From NCBI GenBank assembly GCA_045648025.1, contig JAZRNH010000021.1, forward strand, positions 1 to 34,844: a stretch of DNA of 34,844 nt, in the 5' to 3' direction. The notes under the pieces were generated by a model that made no database searches, was not told where the DNA came from, and worked only from the letters and a program-made list of their open reading frames with translations. Made by a program: the position numbers and the translations under genes. Shown here piece by piece: positions 7,723 through 15,524 of this stretch (positions within the stretch are counted from its first letter, which is position 1; the number at the start of each line of letters is the position of its first letter). This DNA is from RGIG1681 sp045648025 (GTDB taxonomy: Bacteria; Bacillota; Clostridia; Christensenellales; UBA1242).

Positions 7723-7756
7723 AAAAGAGATCACAAGATTGTGGTCTTTTTCTTTT
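7723..7756 (+). terminator. Intrinsic terminator after split-barrel gene
   Basis: GATCACAA pairs with TTGTGGTC and is followed by TTTTTCTTTT. Confidence 0.85.
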
Positions 7757-7770
7757 GAAAAATTTTGCTA

Positions 7771-7799
7771 TTTACAATCATTAATTTTTGTGTTAAAAT
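7771..7799 (+). promoter_or_regulatory. Promoter of the tandem paralogue operon
   Basis: TTTACA, a 17-base spacer and TAAAAT, 27 bases before the gene at 7826. Confidence 0.55.
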
Positions 7800-7825
7800 A
7801 TTTTTTGTGTCAAGGGGAGAATTTT

Positions 7826-8872
7826 ATGGAAGATATTAATATTAATGATTTAATACGATTTGCAATTAATCAAGTTGGTCAACATGTTTCAAATGGTGCA
7901 ATTGAAAACTTGTTTGGAGACACTCTTGATTATCCACCAAAAGAAAAAGATATTGCTTTTGGTGAAAAAGATTTTAGAGAGTTTGAGAGATTGCTTATCA
8001 ATGATGTTGCTATTAGCATTTATAAACTTATTGTTTCTAACCCGGTTGTTCTTGCGGTTGCAATGTCAAAAGGAAAAGTTTCACGACCATCTACAATCAA
8101 AGATTATACTAGCAATGTTCAAATTTTGCATGGTGATTTAAAAAACTTTGGAAGAGAAATGGATACAGCTGTTGCAAGAAACGAAGATGGTGGATATATT
8201 GTGTTTAGAACCGAAGAAAACAGAGCTTCTTTTAGACAATTTTTAAAATTCATGAATAATGCTTCACTCATTTTTCCAATTGCTGTTAAGGCTGAAAAAG
8301 TTTGCTTAGATAAAAAATTGAGTGACTTAGAATTTTTGAAAATTGCTTGTGAATATAATAAAAAGATAGCGGAATTGTTGGAAAATTCATTTGAGAAGAT
8401 TGATAACTTGTATGTTGTTGGACCTGGTTTTGATATTATGTTATCAGATTTCATTAATAATTTTAAAACAAATATTCAGTCTGTTGAACAATATAAAACA
8501 ATGGTTTTAGAAGAAGAAAATGTGAAAAAACAAACGGTTGCGGTTAAACCGGCTGCTATTGCTTCTCAAATAAGTCCAAAAGAACAAGAAAGAATTGAAT
8601 GGATTAATAAAGCAAATGATTTATATAATCAACTTTGTGTTGATTTTATGAGAGATTTAGAAAAACAAGTTCCACAATCAACAAGAGATATGTATAGATA
8701 TTTTATTGATGTTAAGTTTGCTGGATTTGTAAAAAGATTTCAGCCACCACTTTCAAATTCTGCAACTATTGGAATGGCAAAAGAAGCATATTCGCAAATT
8801 AATAAATTGATGGACTATGTTACTGAAATTTCAAAAAATTCATATACAATTAGTGTTTATGGAAATGACTAA
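7826..8872 (+). CDS. Protein of unknown function, tandem paralogue 1
   Basis: A 348-residue soluble, mostly helical protein I do not recognise; no signal peptide or membrane segment. The start is the ATG behind GGGGAG; an in-frame ATG at 7679 lies inside the previous gene. Residues about 245-348 are clearly homologous to the last 100 residues of the next gene, sharing blocks such as F-M-R-D-L-E-K, P-L-S-x-S-x(2)-I-G-M-A, and V-x-E-I-S-K-N-x-Y-T at the end. The N-terminal 240 residues differ from those of the neighbour and show no motif I can name. It is 24 bases upstream of the paralogue, so the two are probably one operon. Confidence 0.75.
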   Translation: MEDININDLIRFAINQVGQHVSNGAIENLFGDTLDYPPKEKDIAFGEKDFREFERLLINDVAISIYKLIVSNPVVLAVAMSKGKVSRPSTIKDYTSNVQILHGDLKNFGREMDTAVARNEDGGYIVFRTEENRASFRQFLKFMNNASLIFPIAVKAEKVCLDKKLSDLEFLKIACEYNKKIAELLENSFEKIDNLYVVGPGFDIMLSDFINNFKTNIQSVEQYKTMVLEEENVKKQTVAVKPAAIASQISPKEQERIEWINKANDLYNQLCVDFMRDLEKQVPQSTRDMYRYFIDVKFAGFVKRFQPPLSNSATIGMAKEAYSQINKLMDYVTEISKNSYTISVYGND

Positions 8873-8896
8873 TTTAAAATTTAAGGGGAGGATTTT

Positions 8897-9835
8897 ATGT
8901 TAAAAAAACAAATCTATGAAATGGCAACTGTTGAAGGTTTAAAAGAAAGTGAAAGCAAAATTGTTGGAAGATATACCAGAGAAATTATGCAAATGTTAAT
9001 GAGTCATAGCACTATTATTTCATTTTTGACTGTTGACACAAAATATGCAAGACAAAAACATAATTTTGAAACTGCAGAAGGTATGAGAAATGCTCTTAGT
9101 GAATTGATGATTTCTTATAGACAGTTTGAGGGTCTTGCAAAAAATCCTGATAAATATATTAAAGAACTTGGACCAAGATTTAAAACAAATGTTGAAAGAT
9201 ATGCCATAGTTCACAAGTTTATGATTGCGGCATATTCAGTTCTTTCAGAAGCTGCAAAAATTGAAAAACTTATGAATAAGAAAATTGATAAAGATAATTT
9301 TATTCTAACAATTGCAATTATGAATAAGAAAATCGAAGATGTTTTGGTTAAGGCAATTTCAGAACTTTCTGTTGAAGAAAATAGTGGATTTGATATTGAT
9401 AATTGCTTAGAAATGTTACATTGTTTGTCTACAGATTTTGCTTGTATTGATTACAGTGATATGGTTAGAGAAAAACAAGCAGAACTTGCTGCTGCTTCAA
9501 AAGAAAAACAAGTTGAAATTGTTCGCACTGAAGCAAAGCCAAATGAAAAAGAAATGGAAAGAATTTCTAAGATTAATGAGGCAAATGATATGTTTGAAAG
9601 ATTTAAACTTGATTTTATGAGAGATTTGGAAAAAGAAGTTTCAATGATGAATAGAGCAGAATATGAAGCTCTTATTGATAAATTTGAAAGATTTATAAAT
9701 AGATTTAAAATGCCACTTTCATCATCAACCAGTATTGGTATGGCTATTGAAGCTTGTTCGCAACTTCAAAAAATGATGGATACAGTTGGTGAAATTTCTA
9801 AAAACACATACACAACAGTAGTGTTTGGTAATTAA
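8897..9835 (+). CDS. Protein of unknown function, tandem paralogue 2
   Basis: A 312-residue protein, predicted helical and soluble, not recognised. The C-terminal ~100 residues (about 213-312) are homologous to the preceding gene: shared I-N-x-A-N-D, D-F-M-R-D-L-E-K and a final G-E-I-S-K-N-T-Y-T. A Lys/Glu-rich linker around residues 195-215 separates the two halves, as in paralogue 1. GGGGAGG gives a strong start. It ends at a bidirectional terminator shared with the converging glycosylase gene. One common C-terminal module with different N-terminal parts suggests a shared partner- or self-binding domain, which is inference. Confidence 0.75.
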   Translation: MLKKQIYEMATVEGLKESESKIVGRYTREIMQMLMSHSTIISFLTVDTKYARQKHNFETAEGMRNALSELMISYRQFEGLAKNPDKYIKELGPRFKTNVERYAIVHKFMIAAYSVLSEAAKIEKLMNKKIDKDNFILTIAIMNKKIEDVLVKAISELSVEENSGFDIDNCLEMLHCLSTDFACIDYSDMVREKQAELAAASKEKQVEIVRTEAKPNEKEMERISKINEANDMFERFKLDFMRDLEKEVSMMNRAEYEALIDKFERFINRFKMPLSSSTSIGMAIEACSQLQKMMDTVGEISKNTYTTVVFGN

Positions 9836-9866
9836 AAAAACTAAGGTGAAAACCTTAGTTTTTTCT
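9834..9866. terminator. Bidirectional intrinsic terminator
   Basis: AACTAAGGT pairs with ACCTTAGTT around a short A-rich loop, with A and T runs on opposite sides so that it can stop transcription in both directions. The stop region of the minus-strand glycosylase gene overlaps its right arm. Confidence 0.85.
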
Positions 9867-10688
9867 TTCTCTTTCATAATAAAACATATATTGCTGAGCA
9901 ATTCCTGAATTTTCTTTGAAAATTGATTCAAAATATTTTTGAATATCTGGTCTTGATAATTTGTTATTTGAAAAATGGTTATAATATACTTGTTCAAGCC
10001 AAGTATCGACTGGAAATTTATCCATTTTGTGAAATCCAAAAAGTAAGATGCAACTTGCAACCTTTGGTCCAACACCTTGAAGTGAAATTAAAAAATCATA
10101 AATTTCATCTGTTGTTTTTGATTTAATTTCTTCAAGATTAATGTTTGATAGGTAATCGGCTGTTTGCTTTAAAAATTTATCGCGATATCCAGCAGATAGT
10201 GACTGATAAAATTCAAGTGGTTTTGAAGATAATTGTGAAATGGTTGGAAAGGCATAAAATCCTTCATTTGTTAAACTTCCAATTTTGCAAAGAGATTCAA
10301 TGATTTTTTGAATTCGTTTGATATTATTGTTTTGGGAAATGATGTATGAAAAAATCATTTCATGTGGGTCACCCTTGAGAATTCTTATGCCGTAGCCATA
10401 GGGAATCATTTCGGATAAAATTTTATGATTTTGTAGTTGATTTTTAATTTCATTATAATCTGTGTTAAGGTCAAAATATTCAACAAAATATTCTGGATCA
10501 GAAGACAAAATTTGATAGTTGGTTTCTGTTTCGATAATGGTTGCTTTTTTGTCTTTTGAAATGACAAAATAATTGTTATTTTCATCCTTTCCAAATCTAA
10601 AAACTTGACCACATTCTAAGATGTGTTTTGGATTAAATTGTGTTTTGTCTAAAATGATAATTTTGTTATCTTCAATTTTATAAATCAT
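9855..10688 (-). CDS. ogg: Ogg-type 8-oxoguanine DNA glycosylase/AP lyase
   Basis: A 277-residue HhH-GPD DNA repair enzyme that cuts out 8-oxoguanine. The N-terminal domain has the OGG-type ECGQVFRF segment. The helix-hairpin-helix is LQGVGPKVASCILLFG, with Lys209 matching the catalytic lysine of OGG1, and the following PVDTW carries the catalytic Asp228. The motif order and length fit the OGG1/clostridial Ogg family rather than AlkA or Nth (no iron-sulfur cysteines at the end). The start has no ribosome binding site: a near-perfect promoter places the likely transcript start on or next to the ATG, so the mRNA may be leaderless. Confidence 0.9.
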   Translation of the reverse strand: MIYKIEDNKIIILDKTQFNPKHILECGQVFRFGKDENNNYFVISKDKKATIIETETNYQILSSDPEYFVEYFDLNTDYNEIKNQLQNHKILSEMIPYGYGIRILKGDPHEMIFSYIISQNNNIKRIQKIIESLCKIGSLTNEGFYAFPTISQLSSKPLEFYQSLSAGYRDKFLKQTADYLSNINLEEIKSKTTDEIYDFLISLQGVGPKVASCILLFGFHKMDKFPVDTWLEQVYYNHFSNNKLSRPDIQKYFESIFKENSGIAQQYMFYYERERKN

Positions 10689-10694
10689 ATTTAG

Positions 10695-10723
10695 ATTATA
10701 GCATCAATGTTTAAAATTCTCAA
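10695..10723 (-). promoter_or_regulatory. Promoter giving a probably leaderless ogg mRNA
   Basis: On the minus strand TTGAGA, 17 bases, and a perfect TATAAT end only 6 bases before the ogg ATG. A normal start point would fall at about the A of the ATG. Confidence 0.65.
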
Positions 10724-10731
10724 TAATTTGT

Positions 10732-10760
10732 TTGTGTGATAAATAATTTTATGTTAAAAT
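10732..10760 (+). promoter_or_regulatory. Probable promoter of the metallopeptidase gene
   Basis: TTGTGT, a 17-base spacer and TAAAAT, 15 bases before the ATG at 10776. It overlaps no part of the divergent ogg promoter but lies directly beside it. Confidence 0.5.
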
Positions 10761-10775
10761 TTTATTAGGTGAATT

Positions 10776-11372
10776 ATGTTATTTTTATTTTCTAAATTTA
10801 AACAAAAAAAATGGATGAAGTGTTCAATTGAAAAAAGACTTAAGGTTTATATTGCTCTTGAGAAAAAGGTTGCAAAAAAACTTAAAATTGAGCCACTTAA
10901 AATTGAACTTCATGAAGACGAAGATTGGAATTGTTTTGGTGCATTTACCGTTAATGGTTCTAACAGAAAGATTTTGTTGAATCAAAATTTGGTTTATGAG
11001 CCAAGATTTAGATTTCATGGTATGGAAACAATTGCTCACGAAACAAGACATGCTTATCAACATATCTTAATTTCAAGAGATTTGAAATGGTATGAGTTTA
11101 CTGCAAAAAAATGGAAACGAAATTGGGGAGCATATTTTTCAGCAGGAACTGATGATGTTATGTATAACAATCAAGCAATTGAAAGAGATGCTCAAAAATA
11201 TTCAATTAAGTTTTTGAAAAAACATAAATATCCAGACCAAGATTATATTGATACTTTTAATGCAGTTGTTTATAGATATGAACAAGCCGAAGTTGAAGCA
11301 AAGAAAAAATATGGTATGTTTTATAAATTTAAAATTGAAAAGAATGTAAAAGACAAATCAAAAGGCTGGTAA
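10776..11372 (+). CDS. Putative zinc metallopeptidase-like protein
   Basis: A 198-residue protein with the zincin motif H88-E-T-R-H92 in TIAHETRHAYQH. A downstream AIERDAQKY (E136 or D138) could supply the third ligand, as in gluzincin-like proteins. The N-terminus is short and basic with no clear signal peptide (MLFLFSKFKQKK is too short), and the protein is rich in Lys and aromatic residues. I do not recognise a named family. The fold resembles small H-E-x-x-H domains found in cytoplasmic or toxin-type peptidases. TAGGTGA precedes the ATG. It is monocistronic, with its own terminator. Confidence 0.65.
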   Translation: MLFLFSKFKQKKWMKCSIEKRLKVYIALEKKVAKKLKIEPLKIELHEDEDWNCFGAFTVNGSNRKILLNQNLVYEPRFRFHGMETIAHETRHAYQHILISRDLKWYEFTAKKWKRNWGAYFSAGTDDVMYNNQAIERDAQKYSIKFLKKHKYPDQDYIDTFNAVVYRYEQAEVEAKKKYGMFYKFKIEKNVKDKSKGW

Positions 11373-11375
11373 GAT

Positions 11376-11417
11376 GTAAAATCGTAAAAATTTATTAAGT
11401 TTTTGCGATTTTTTTAA
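11376..11417 (+). terminator. Probable intrinsic terminator
   Basis: AAATCGtAAAAA pairs imperfectly with TTTTTgCGATTT, followed by a T run. Confidence 0.7.
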
Positions 11418-11472
11418 TTAAAAACAATATTTAAGTTGTTATATTTTTATAATTAAATATTTGTTATTGCTA

Positions 11473-11501
11473 TTGCTTTTTAATATATTACATGATATAA
11501 T
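11473..11501 (+). promoter_or_regulatory. Promoter of the flotillin operon
   Basis: TTGCTT, 17 bases, TATAAT, with a TG dinucleotide one base upstream of the -10 (extended -10). A second TATAAT overlaps at 11501-11506. It does not look like a sigma-W promoter. Confidence 0.6.
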
Positions 11502-11525
11502 ATAATTGTATTGGAGGTAGTCTCT

Positions 11526-12755
11526 ATGTTACTAAACAGTTTTCAATTAGGCACAGGTTGGATAGTTGCTATTATTGTTGCAGCCGTTGTTGCGGTTGGT
11601 TTGTTTATAACTATGCTTGTTATGGTTCCATTTAGATTATGGTTCCGTGCTTTTGTGTCGTCTGCACATATTTCAATGTTAAAACTTATTGGAATGAAAC
11701 TTAGAAAAGTTGATTGTCAACTTATAACATTAAATTATATCACTGCTAGAAAAGCGGGTTTGAAGATTACTGTTGATGAGCTTGAAACTCACTATATGGC
11801 TGGTGGTAGTGTTGAAAATGTTGTTAAGGCACTTGTTGCAGCATTTTCTGCAAATATTGATTTAACAACTCAAAAGGCAAAAGCTATTGACCTTGCAGGA
11901 AGAGATGTTTATGAAGCGGTAAAAAATACCGTTGTGCCAAAAATTATTGAAACTCCAGAAATTGCAGCTGTTGCAAAAGATGGTATTGAGCTTATTGTTA
12001 AGGCAAAAGTTACAGTGGTTTCAAATATGCTTATGCAAATTTCTGGTGCTGGTGAAGATACAATTATTGCGAGGGTTGGTGAAGGTATTGTAACAACTGT
12101 TGGTTCAACCGACTCACACAAAATGATTCTTGAAAGCCCTGAACTTATTTCATCAACCGTTCTTGAAAAGGGACTTGATAGAGGAACTGCATATTATATT
12201 TCTTCACTTGATATTGCTGATATTGATGTAGGAAGAAACATTGATGCTGAGCTTAATATTGCAAAAGCTGAAGCTGAAAAGAGAATTGCACAAGCTAAAG
12301 CCGAAGAAAGAAAGAGTATGGCTATTGCAGCAGAAAATGAAATGAAGGCAAGAGTTCAAGAGATGAGGGCTGAAGTTATTAGAGCTGAAGCAGAGGTTCC
12401 AAAAGCTCTTGCAAAAGCACTTTCTTCTGGAAAAATTTCTGTTAATGATTACTATGAAATGCAAAATATTCAAGCAGATACTGCAATGAGAAATTCGCTT
12501 AGCAGATCTGAAGAAGAAAAGGCTGATAAACTTGGTTCTTCACAAAAGAAAGATTCTTCTTCACCAAGACCAATTCAACCACAAATGCCAATGCCTAATT
12601 CGCCATTTGGTATTAATGGTGCATTTGGTCAATCTATGCCACCAGCAGGGGCTTCGCCACTTTCTTCGCAAATGAACCCACTTGCTGCTAGATTTGCTAG
12701 TCTTGCTGCTGCACAAAAAAGAAATAACAACAACACTACCGACGACAAGAAATAA
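11526..12755 (+). CDS. floA: Flotillin-like protein FloA (YqfA family)
   Basis: A 409-residue membrane scaffold protein. Residues about 12-35 form a membrane hairpin, followed by the FloA/YqfA-specific segment VPFRLWFRAFVSSAHISMLKLIGMKLRK, a PHB-like region with TVDELETHYMAGGSVENVVKAL, and an Ala/Glu-rich coiled coil (IAKAEAEKRIAQAKAEERK). FloA organises functional membrane microdomains. Bacillus FloA is about 331 residues; this one has an extra ~70-residue tail rich in Pro, Met, Ser, Gln and Asn, ending in basic and acidic residues. The start is the ATG behind GGAGG, not the TTG 15 bases earlier. The next gene, 19 bases on, is probably cotranscribed. Confidence 0.93.
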   Translation: MLLNSFQLGTGWIVAIIVAAVVAVGLFITMLVMVPFRLWFRAFVSSAHISMLKLIGMKLRKVDCQLITLNYITARKAGLKITVDELETHYMAGGSVENVVKALVAAFSANIDLTTQKAKAIDLAGRDVYEAVKNTVVPKIIETPEIAAVAKDGIELIVKAKVTVVSNMLMQISGAGEDTIIARVGEGIVTTVGSTDSHKMILESPELISSTVLEKGLDRGTAYYISSLDIADIDVGRNIDAELNIAKAEAEKRIAQAKAEERKSMAIAAENEMKARVQEMRAEVIRAEAEVPKALAKALSSGKISVNDYYEMQNIQADTAMRNSLSRSEEEKADKLGSSQKKDSSSPRPIQPQMPMPNSPFGINGAFGQSMPPAGASPLSSQMNPLAARFASLAAAQKRNNNNTTDDKK

Positions 12756-12774
12756 AAAATAGGTGGGTGTTAGT

Positions 12775-13671
12775 ATGCAATTTTTATTTAGTAATCCAAT
12801 GCTTTTACTTGCAGTGCCAATTGCTATAATGGCATTTTTTGCATTTAAATTTGCAAAACCTAAACCAAAGAGCAAAGCAAAAGAGGTGGATAAGTTACAA
12901 ACAGAAAAGAAAGAAGATTCTGATGTGTCTGAAACTTCTGCCGAAACTGCTGCAAGTGATGATAATGGTAAACCTAAGAAAAAGAAATTAAGAAAACCAA
13001 AGCCAGAAATTTCACATGTTTATGAAAAGAAACAAATGCAAACAAAAGTGACTTCTGAAACACATGATGATAAATCAAAAATGGAAGAAGAATTTTTGAA
13101 AAAAATGCAATTTGTGAAGTCTAGTGGAAAGGTTTCAAGATTAAAACCTTATGAAGCAAATGATGTTGCTGAAGAGGTTGTAGAAATTCAAGAAGTTGGT
13201 ATTGATGAACCTCTTGTTGAAGTAAAACATGAAAAAAAGAGCAGATTTGATAGAACTAGAAGACTTTCAAATATGATTCAGTCGGATACACTGGATGATT
13301 TGTTTTGTTCGCATATTTCTGATAAGTATATGAACATGGATGACATTGCAAGGCATATTGCTTCTTGTGATGAGATTGAAGCAAAGTTGTTTGAAAGAGC
13401 TGCAAAAACTATGGCAAATAGTGAAGCCAAGGTTAATATTTCAGATGATGGAAAAATCTCTGAATTGAAAGATAAAGATTCAATGAAGGCCTGGCTTGAA
13501 GAAAGAAGAAGACAAGAACTTGCAAAATTTATGGTTAATGCTGATGTTGAAAATGATATAGTTTCAAATCAAGATGACGATTTGCAAGATGATGAACAAG
13601 GTATTGATTTAGATTCAAGAACAATTTTAGTGGTTGATTCTATTTTAAAAAGAAAAGGGAGAAAGCAATAA
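12775..13671 (+). CDS. N-terminally anchored, highly charged protein downstream of floA
   Basis: A 298-residue protein I do not recognise. Residues about 8-26 form one membrane helix (LLLAVPIAIMAFFAFKFA), followed by a Lys/Pro-rich stretch, a long charged region rich in Lys, Glu and Asp that is probably largely disordered, and a possible small helical domain around residues 150-245 (SNMIQSDTLDDLF, MDDIARHIASCDEIEAKLFERA). The charged part should lie in the cytoplasm. The AGGTGGG site supports the ATG at 12775 over a GTG 12 bases earlier. It shares an operon with floA. In other Bacillota flotillin operons carry an NfeD-type gene; this protein is not one. Confidence 0.7.
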   Translation: MQFLFSNPMLLLAVPIAIMAFFAFKFAKPKPKSKAKEVDKLQTEKKEDSDVSETSAETAASDDNGKPKKKKLRKPKPEISHVYEKKQMQTKVTSETHDDKSKMEEEFLKKMQFVKSSGKVSRLKPYEANDVAEEVVEIQEVGIDEPLVEVKHEKKSRFDRTRRLSNMIQSDTLDDLFCSHISDKYMNMDDIARHIASCDEIEAKLFERAAKTMANSEAKVNISDDGKISELKDKDSMKAWLEERRRQELAKFMVNADVENDIVSNQDDDLQDDEQGIDLDSRTILVVDSILKRKGRKQ

Positions 13672-13681
13672 GATTAATTTG

Positions 13682-13710
13682 TTGACTTGAAATTAATTTC
13701 GTGGTAAAAT
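13682..13710 (+). promoter_or_regulatory. Promoter of ppa
   Basis: TTGACT, 17 bases, TAAAAT, 21 bases before the ppa ATG. Confidence 0.75.
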
Positions 13711-13731
13711 GGCGAAATTGAGGTAGGTATT

Positions 13732-14268
13732 ATGAATATTTGGAAAGATTTTAATAAAGAAAGAATTAAAAGTGATGACTTTATTTGTTTTATAGAAATC
13801 GAACAAGGTGGAAAAAACAAATATGAGCTTGATAAAGAAACATCATTAATTATTTTGGATAGAGTATTGTTTACTGCAACATATTATCCAATGAACTATG
13901 GATTTATTCCAAGAACATTTAGTCCAGATAATGATCCTCTTGATGTTTTTGTTATGTGTAGTCAACCAATTGAAAAAGCTAGTATTGTTAGATGTTATCC
14001 AATTGGTGTTATTAAAATGATTGATGGAAATGAAATGGATCAAAAAATTATTGCTATACCATTTGGTGATCCACAAAACAATAACTATACAGATATTTCT
14101 GAACTTCCAAAACATGTTTTTGATGAACTTATTCACTTCTTAACCGTTTATAAACAATTAGAAAATAAGCCGGTAAGAATTGAAAGTATTAGTGGAAGAA
14201 GAGAGGCTGTTGAAACTGTTCAAGAATGTATTGATGCTTTTGAAGAAAAGTTTGGCAATAAAGAATAA
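13732..14268 (+). CDS. ppa: Inorganic pyrophosphatase, family I
   Basis: A 178-residue soluble enzyme that splits pyrophosphate to two phosphates and so drives biosynthetic reactions forward. Family I signatures are clear: KYELDKETSLIILDRVL, YPMNYGFIPRT, and the metal site D66-N-D68-P-L-D71. The typical C-terminal H-F-x-x-Y-K-x-L-E block is present as HFLTVYKQLE. Bacillota usually use the unrelated family II enzyme, though family I does occur in Clostridia. GAGGTAGG gives the start. It is a single gene with its own promoter and terminator. Confidence 0.95.
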   Translation: MNIWKDFNKERIKSDDFICFIEIEQGGKNKYELDKETSLIILDRVLFTATYYPMNYGFIPRTFSPDNDPLDVFVMCSQPIEKASIVRCYPIGVIKMIDGNEMDQKIIAIPFGDPQNNNYTDISELPKHVFDELIHFLTVYKQLENKPVRIESISGRREAVETVQECIDAFEEKFGNKE

Positions 14269-14281
14269 GGTTTTTTAAATT

Positions 14282-14312
14282 AAAGAAGTGCTTTTGAGGC
14301 ACTTCTTTTTTT
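14282..14312 (+). terminator. Intrinsic terminator after ppa
   Basis: AAGAAGTGC pairs with GCACTTCTT (TTTTGAG loop region), followed by a T run. Confidence 0.92.
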
Positions 14313-14360
14313 GTGAATAAAAATAGTTAAATTTGCAGAATATATAAATAGGAGATTTGT

Positions 14361-14843
14361 ATGAAAAAAATTATTACAACATTTGTTTTGTTATTAGTTC
14401 TTTGTTCCTTGGTTGGTTGCAACAAAGAATCGTCTGCAATTGAGTTGATGGGTGCAGGTGATAGAATTCATGACACATATACATTTGCAAACACAGGAGT
14501 TGTTTTAAAAGATGAAGGTAAAAATGTTTTTACAGTTTCAGGTTCAGTTGATAAGCTTGATGATGTTGCTGTGAAAGAAGAATTTAAAATCAAAGATGAA
14601 GTGACACATATTGTTGCAATTAAATTGTCTGCTAATGATAATGAAGTTGTGAAAAATGAAGTTGAAATTTATTCAAATGGAAATGAGGTTTATGATGCAG
14701 AGCATTTAAATGGAAAAGACTATACATTTATATTGCTTGAAGTTGTTCCTGGAAATACAACTATGATATCTGTTAAATGGAATAAAGAAATGACACCATT
14801 AAACTATATTATTAATTTTGATGAAAATATTGTATTAAAATAA
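14361..14843 (+). CDS. Putative lipoprotein, paralogue A
   Basis: A 160-residue lipoprotein with lipobox LVGC, Cys20 after a hydrophobic h-region. The mature part of about 140 residues is predicted to be mainly beta, perhaps one immunoglobulin-like domain. The middle region V-S-G-S-V-D-K-L to THIVAIKLS is similar to the next gene, so the two are probably an old duplication. Function is unknown. GGAGA precedes the ATG. No terminator separates it from the second lipoprotein 64 bases on. Confidence 0.7.
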   Translation: MKKIITTFVLLLVLCSLVGCNKESSAIELMGAGDRIHDTYTFANTGVVLKDEGKNVFTVSGSVDKLDDVAVKEEFKIKDEVTHIVAIKLSANDNEVVKNEVEIYSNGNEVYDAEHLNGKDYTFILLEVVPGNTTMISVKWNKEMTPLNYIINFDENIVLK

Positions 14844-14907
14844 AATCGCAAAAAGTATCAAAAATAGATAAAATATTGATAAATAATGCAAATTATGGGT
14901 AAAATTT

Positions 14908-15441
14908 ATGAAATATGTTAAAAATTTATTAGTTTTGTTCCTGGGATTTATTTTGTGTTTTTCAGTTTCTTGTAAACAAAATAATGACAAGGTTTATGAA
15001 AAGTTTGAACTGTCTTATGCAAAAATTGATGGTGTTGAATTTAAAAATTCTGAAACGGTTGAACTTAAACAAAATAGAAAACAGATAGTTGTTTCTGGAA
15101 TTATTGATGAAATGACACAGGCTGAAAAAGAGGTGTTTTATGATAAAGATTCAACTCATATTTTCGTGCTTAAAATTAAATTTAATAAAGATAAAAAATT
15201 ATCAAAGTTTGTTATAAATGGTTCAGATAAAAAAGTTTATTCTAACAATAATAAAGAAGATGGCTATGTTGGTTCGATTGCTGAATTGTTGGATAGCAAA
15301 GAAAATGAAGATGGATTTGTTAATTTAATTTTATCAGCAAATATATCAAAATATCTTTTTGATGTTGTTTATGAAGATGGTGAATCTATTCAATTTGAGC
15401 TATTGGTTAAGGCTGCCATTGCCACAACAAAAGATGTATAA
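14908..15441 (+). CDS. Putative lipoprotein, paralogue B
   Basis: A 177-residue lipoprotein with lipobox SVSC, Cys22. The central part lines up with the preceding gene: V-S-G-I-I-D-E-M against V-S-G-S-V-D-K-L, then T-H-I-F-V-L-K-I-K against T-H-I-V-A-I-K-L-S, and a following I-x-x-x-x-x-V-Y. No family recognised. The ribosome binding site is weak (ATGGGTAAA). It ends at a strong terminator before polA. Confidence 0.7.
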   Translation: MKYVKNLLVLFLGFILCFSVSCKQNNDKVYEKFELSYAKIDGVEFKNSETVELKQNRKQIVVSGIIDEMTQAEKEVFYDKDSTHIFVLKIKFNKDKKLSKFVINGSDKKVYSNNNKEDGYVGSIAELLDSKENEDGFVNLILSANISKYLFDVVYEDGESIQFELLVKAAIATTKDV

Positions 15442-15478
15442 AAACAAAAAGCAATGCTGCTTTTTGTTTTTATTTTTA
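15440..15478 (+). terminator. Intrinsic terminator before polA
   Basis: AAAACAAAAAGCA pairs with TGCTTTTTGTTTT around ATGC-type loop bases, followed by TATTTTTAT. Confidence 0.9.
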
Positions 15479-15486
15479 TCAAAATT

Positions 15487-15495
15487 TGTTATACT
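15487..15495 (+). promoter_or_regulatory. Probable extended -10 promoter of polA
   Basis: TGTTATACT (TGn plus TATACT) lies 30 bases before the polA ATG; no good -35 is seen because the upstream bases belong to the terminator. Confidence 0.45.
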
Positions 15496-15524
15496 TAATT
15501 TAAACTAATGTTTAGGAGTTTTTT

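Noticed and set aside
12204..12473. Minus-strand frame inside floA
   Set aside because: It is the antisense of the coiled-coil repeats of floA; no binding site or promoter supports it.
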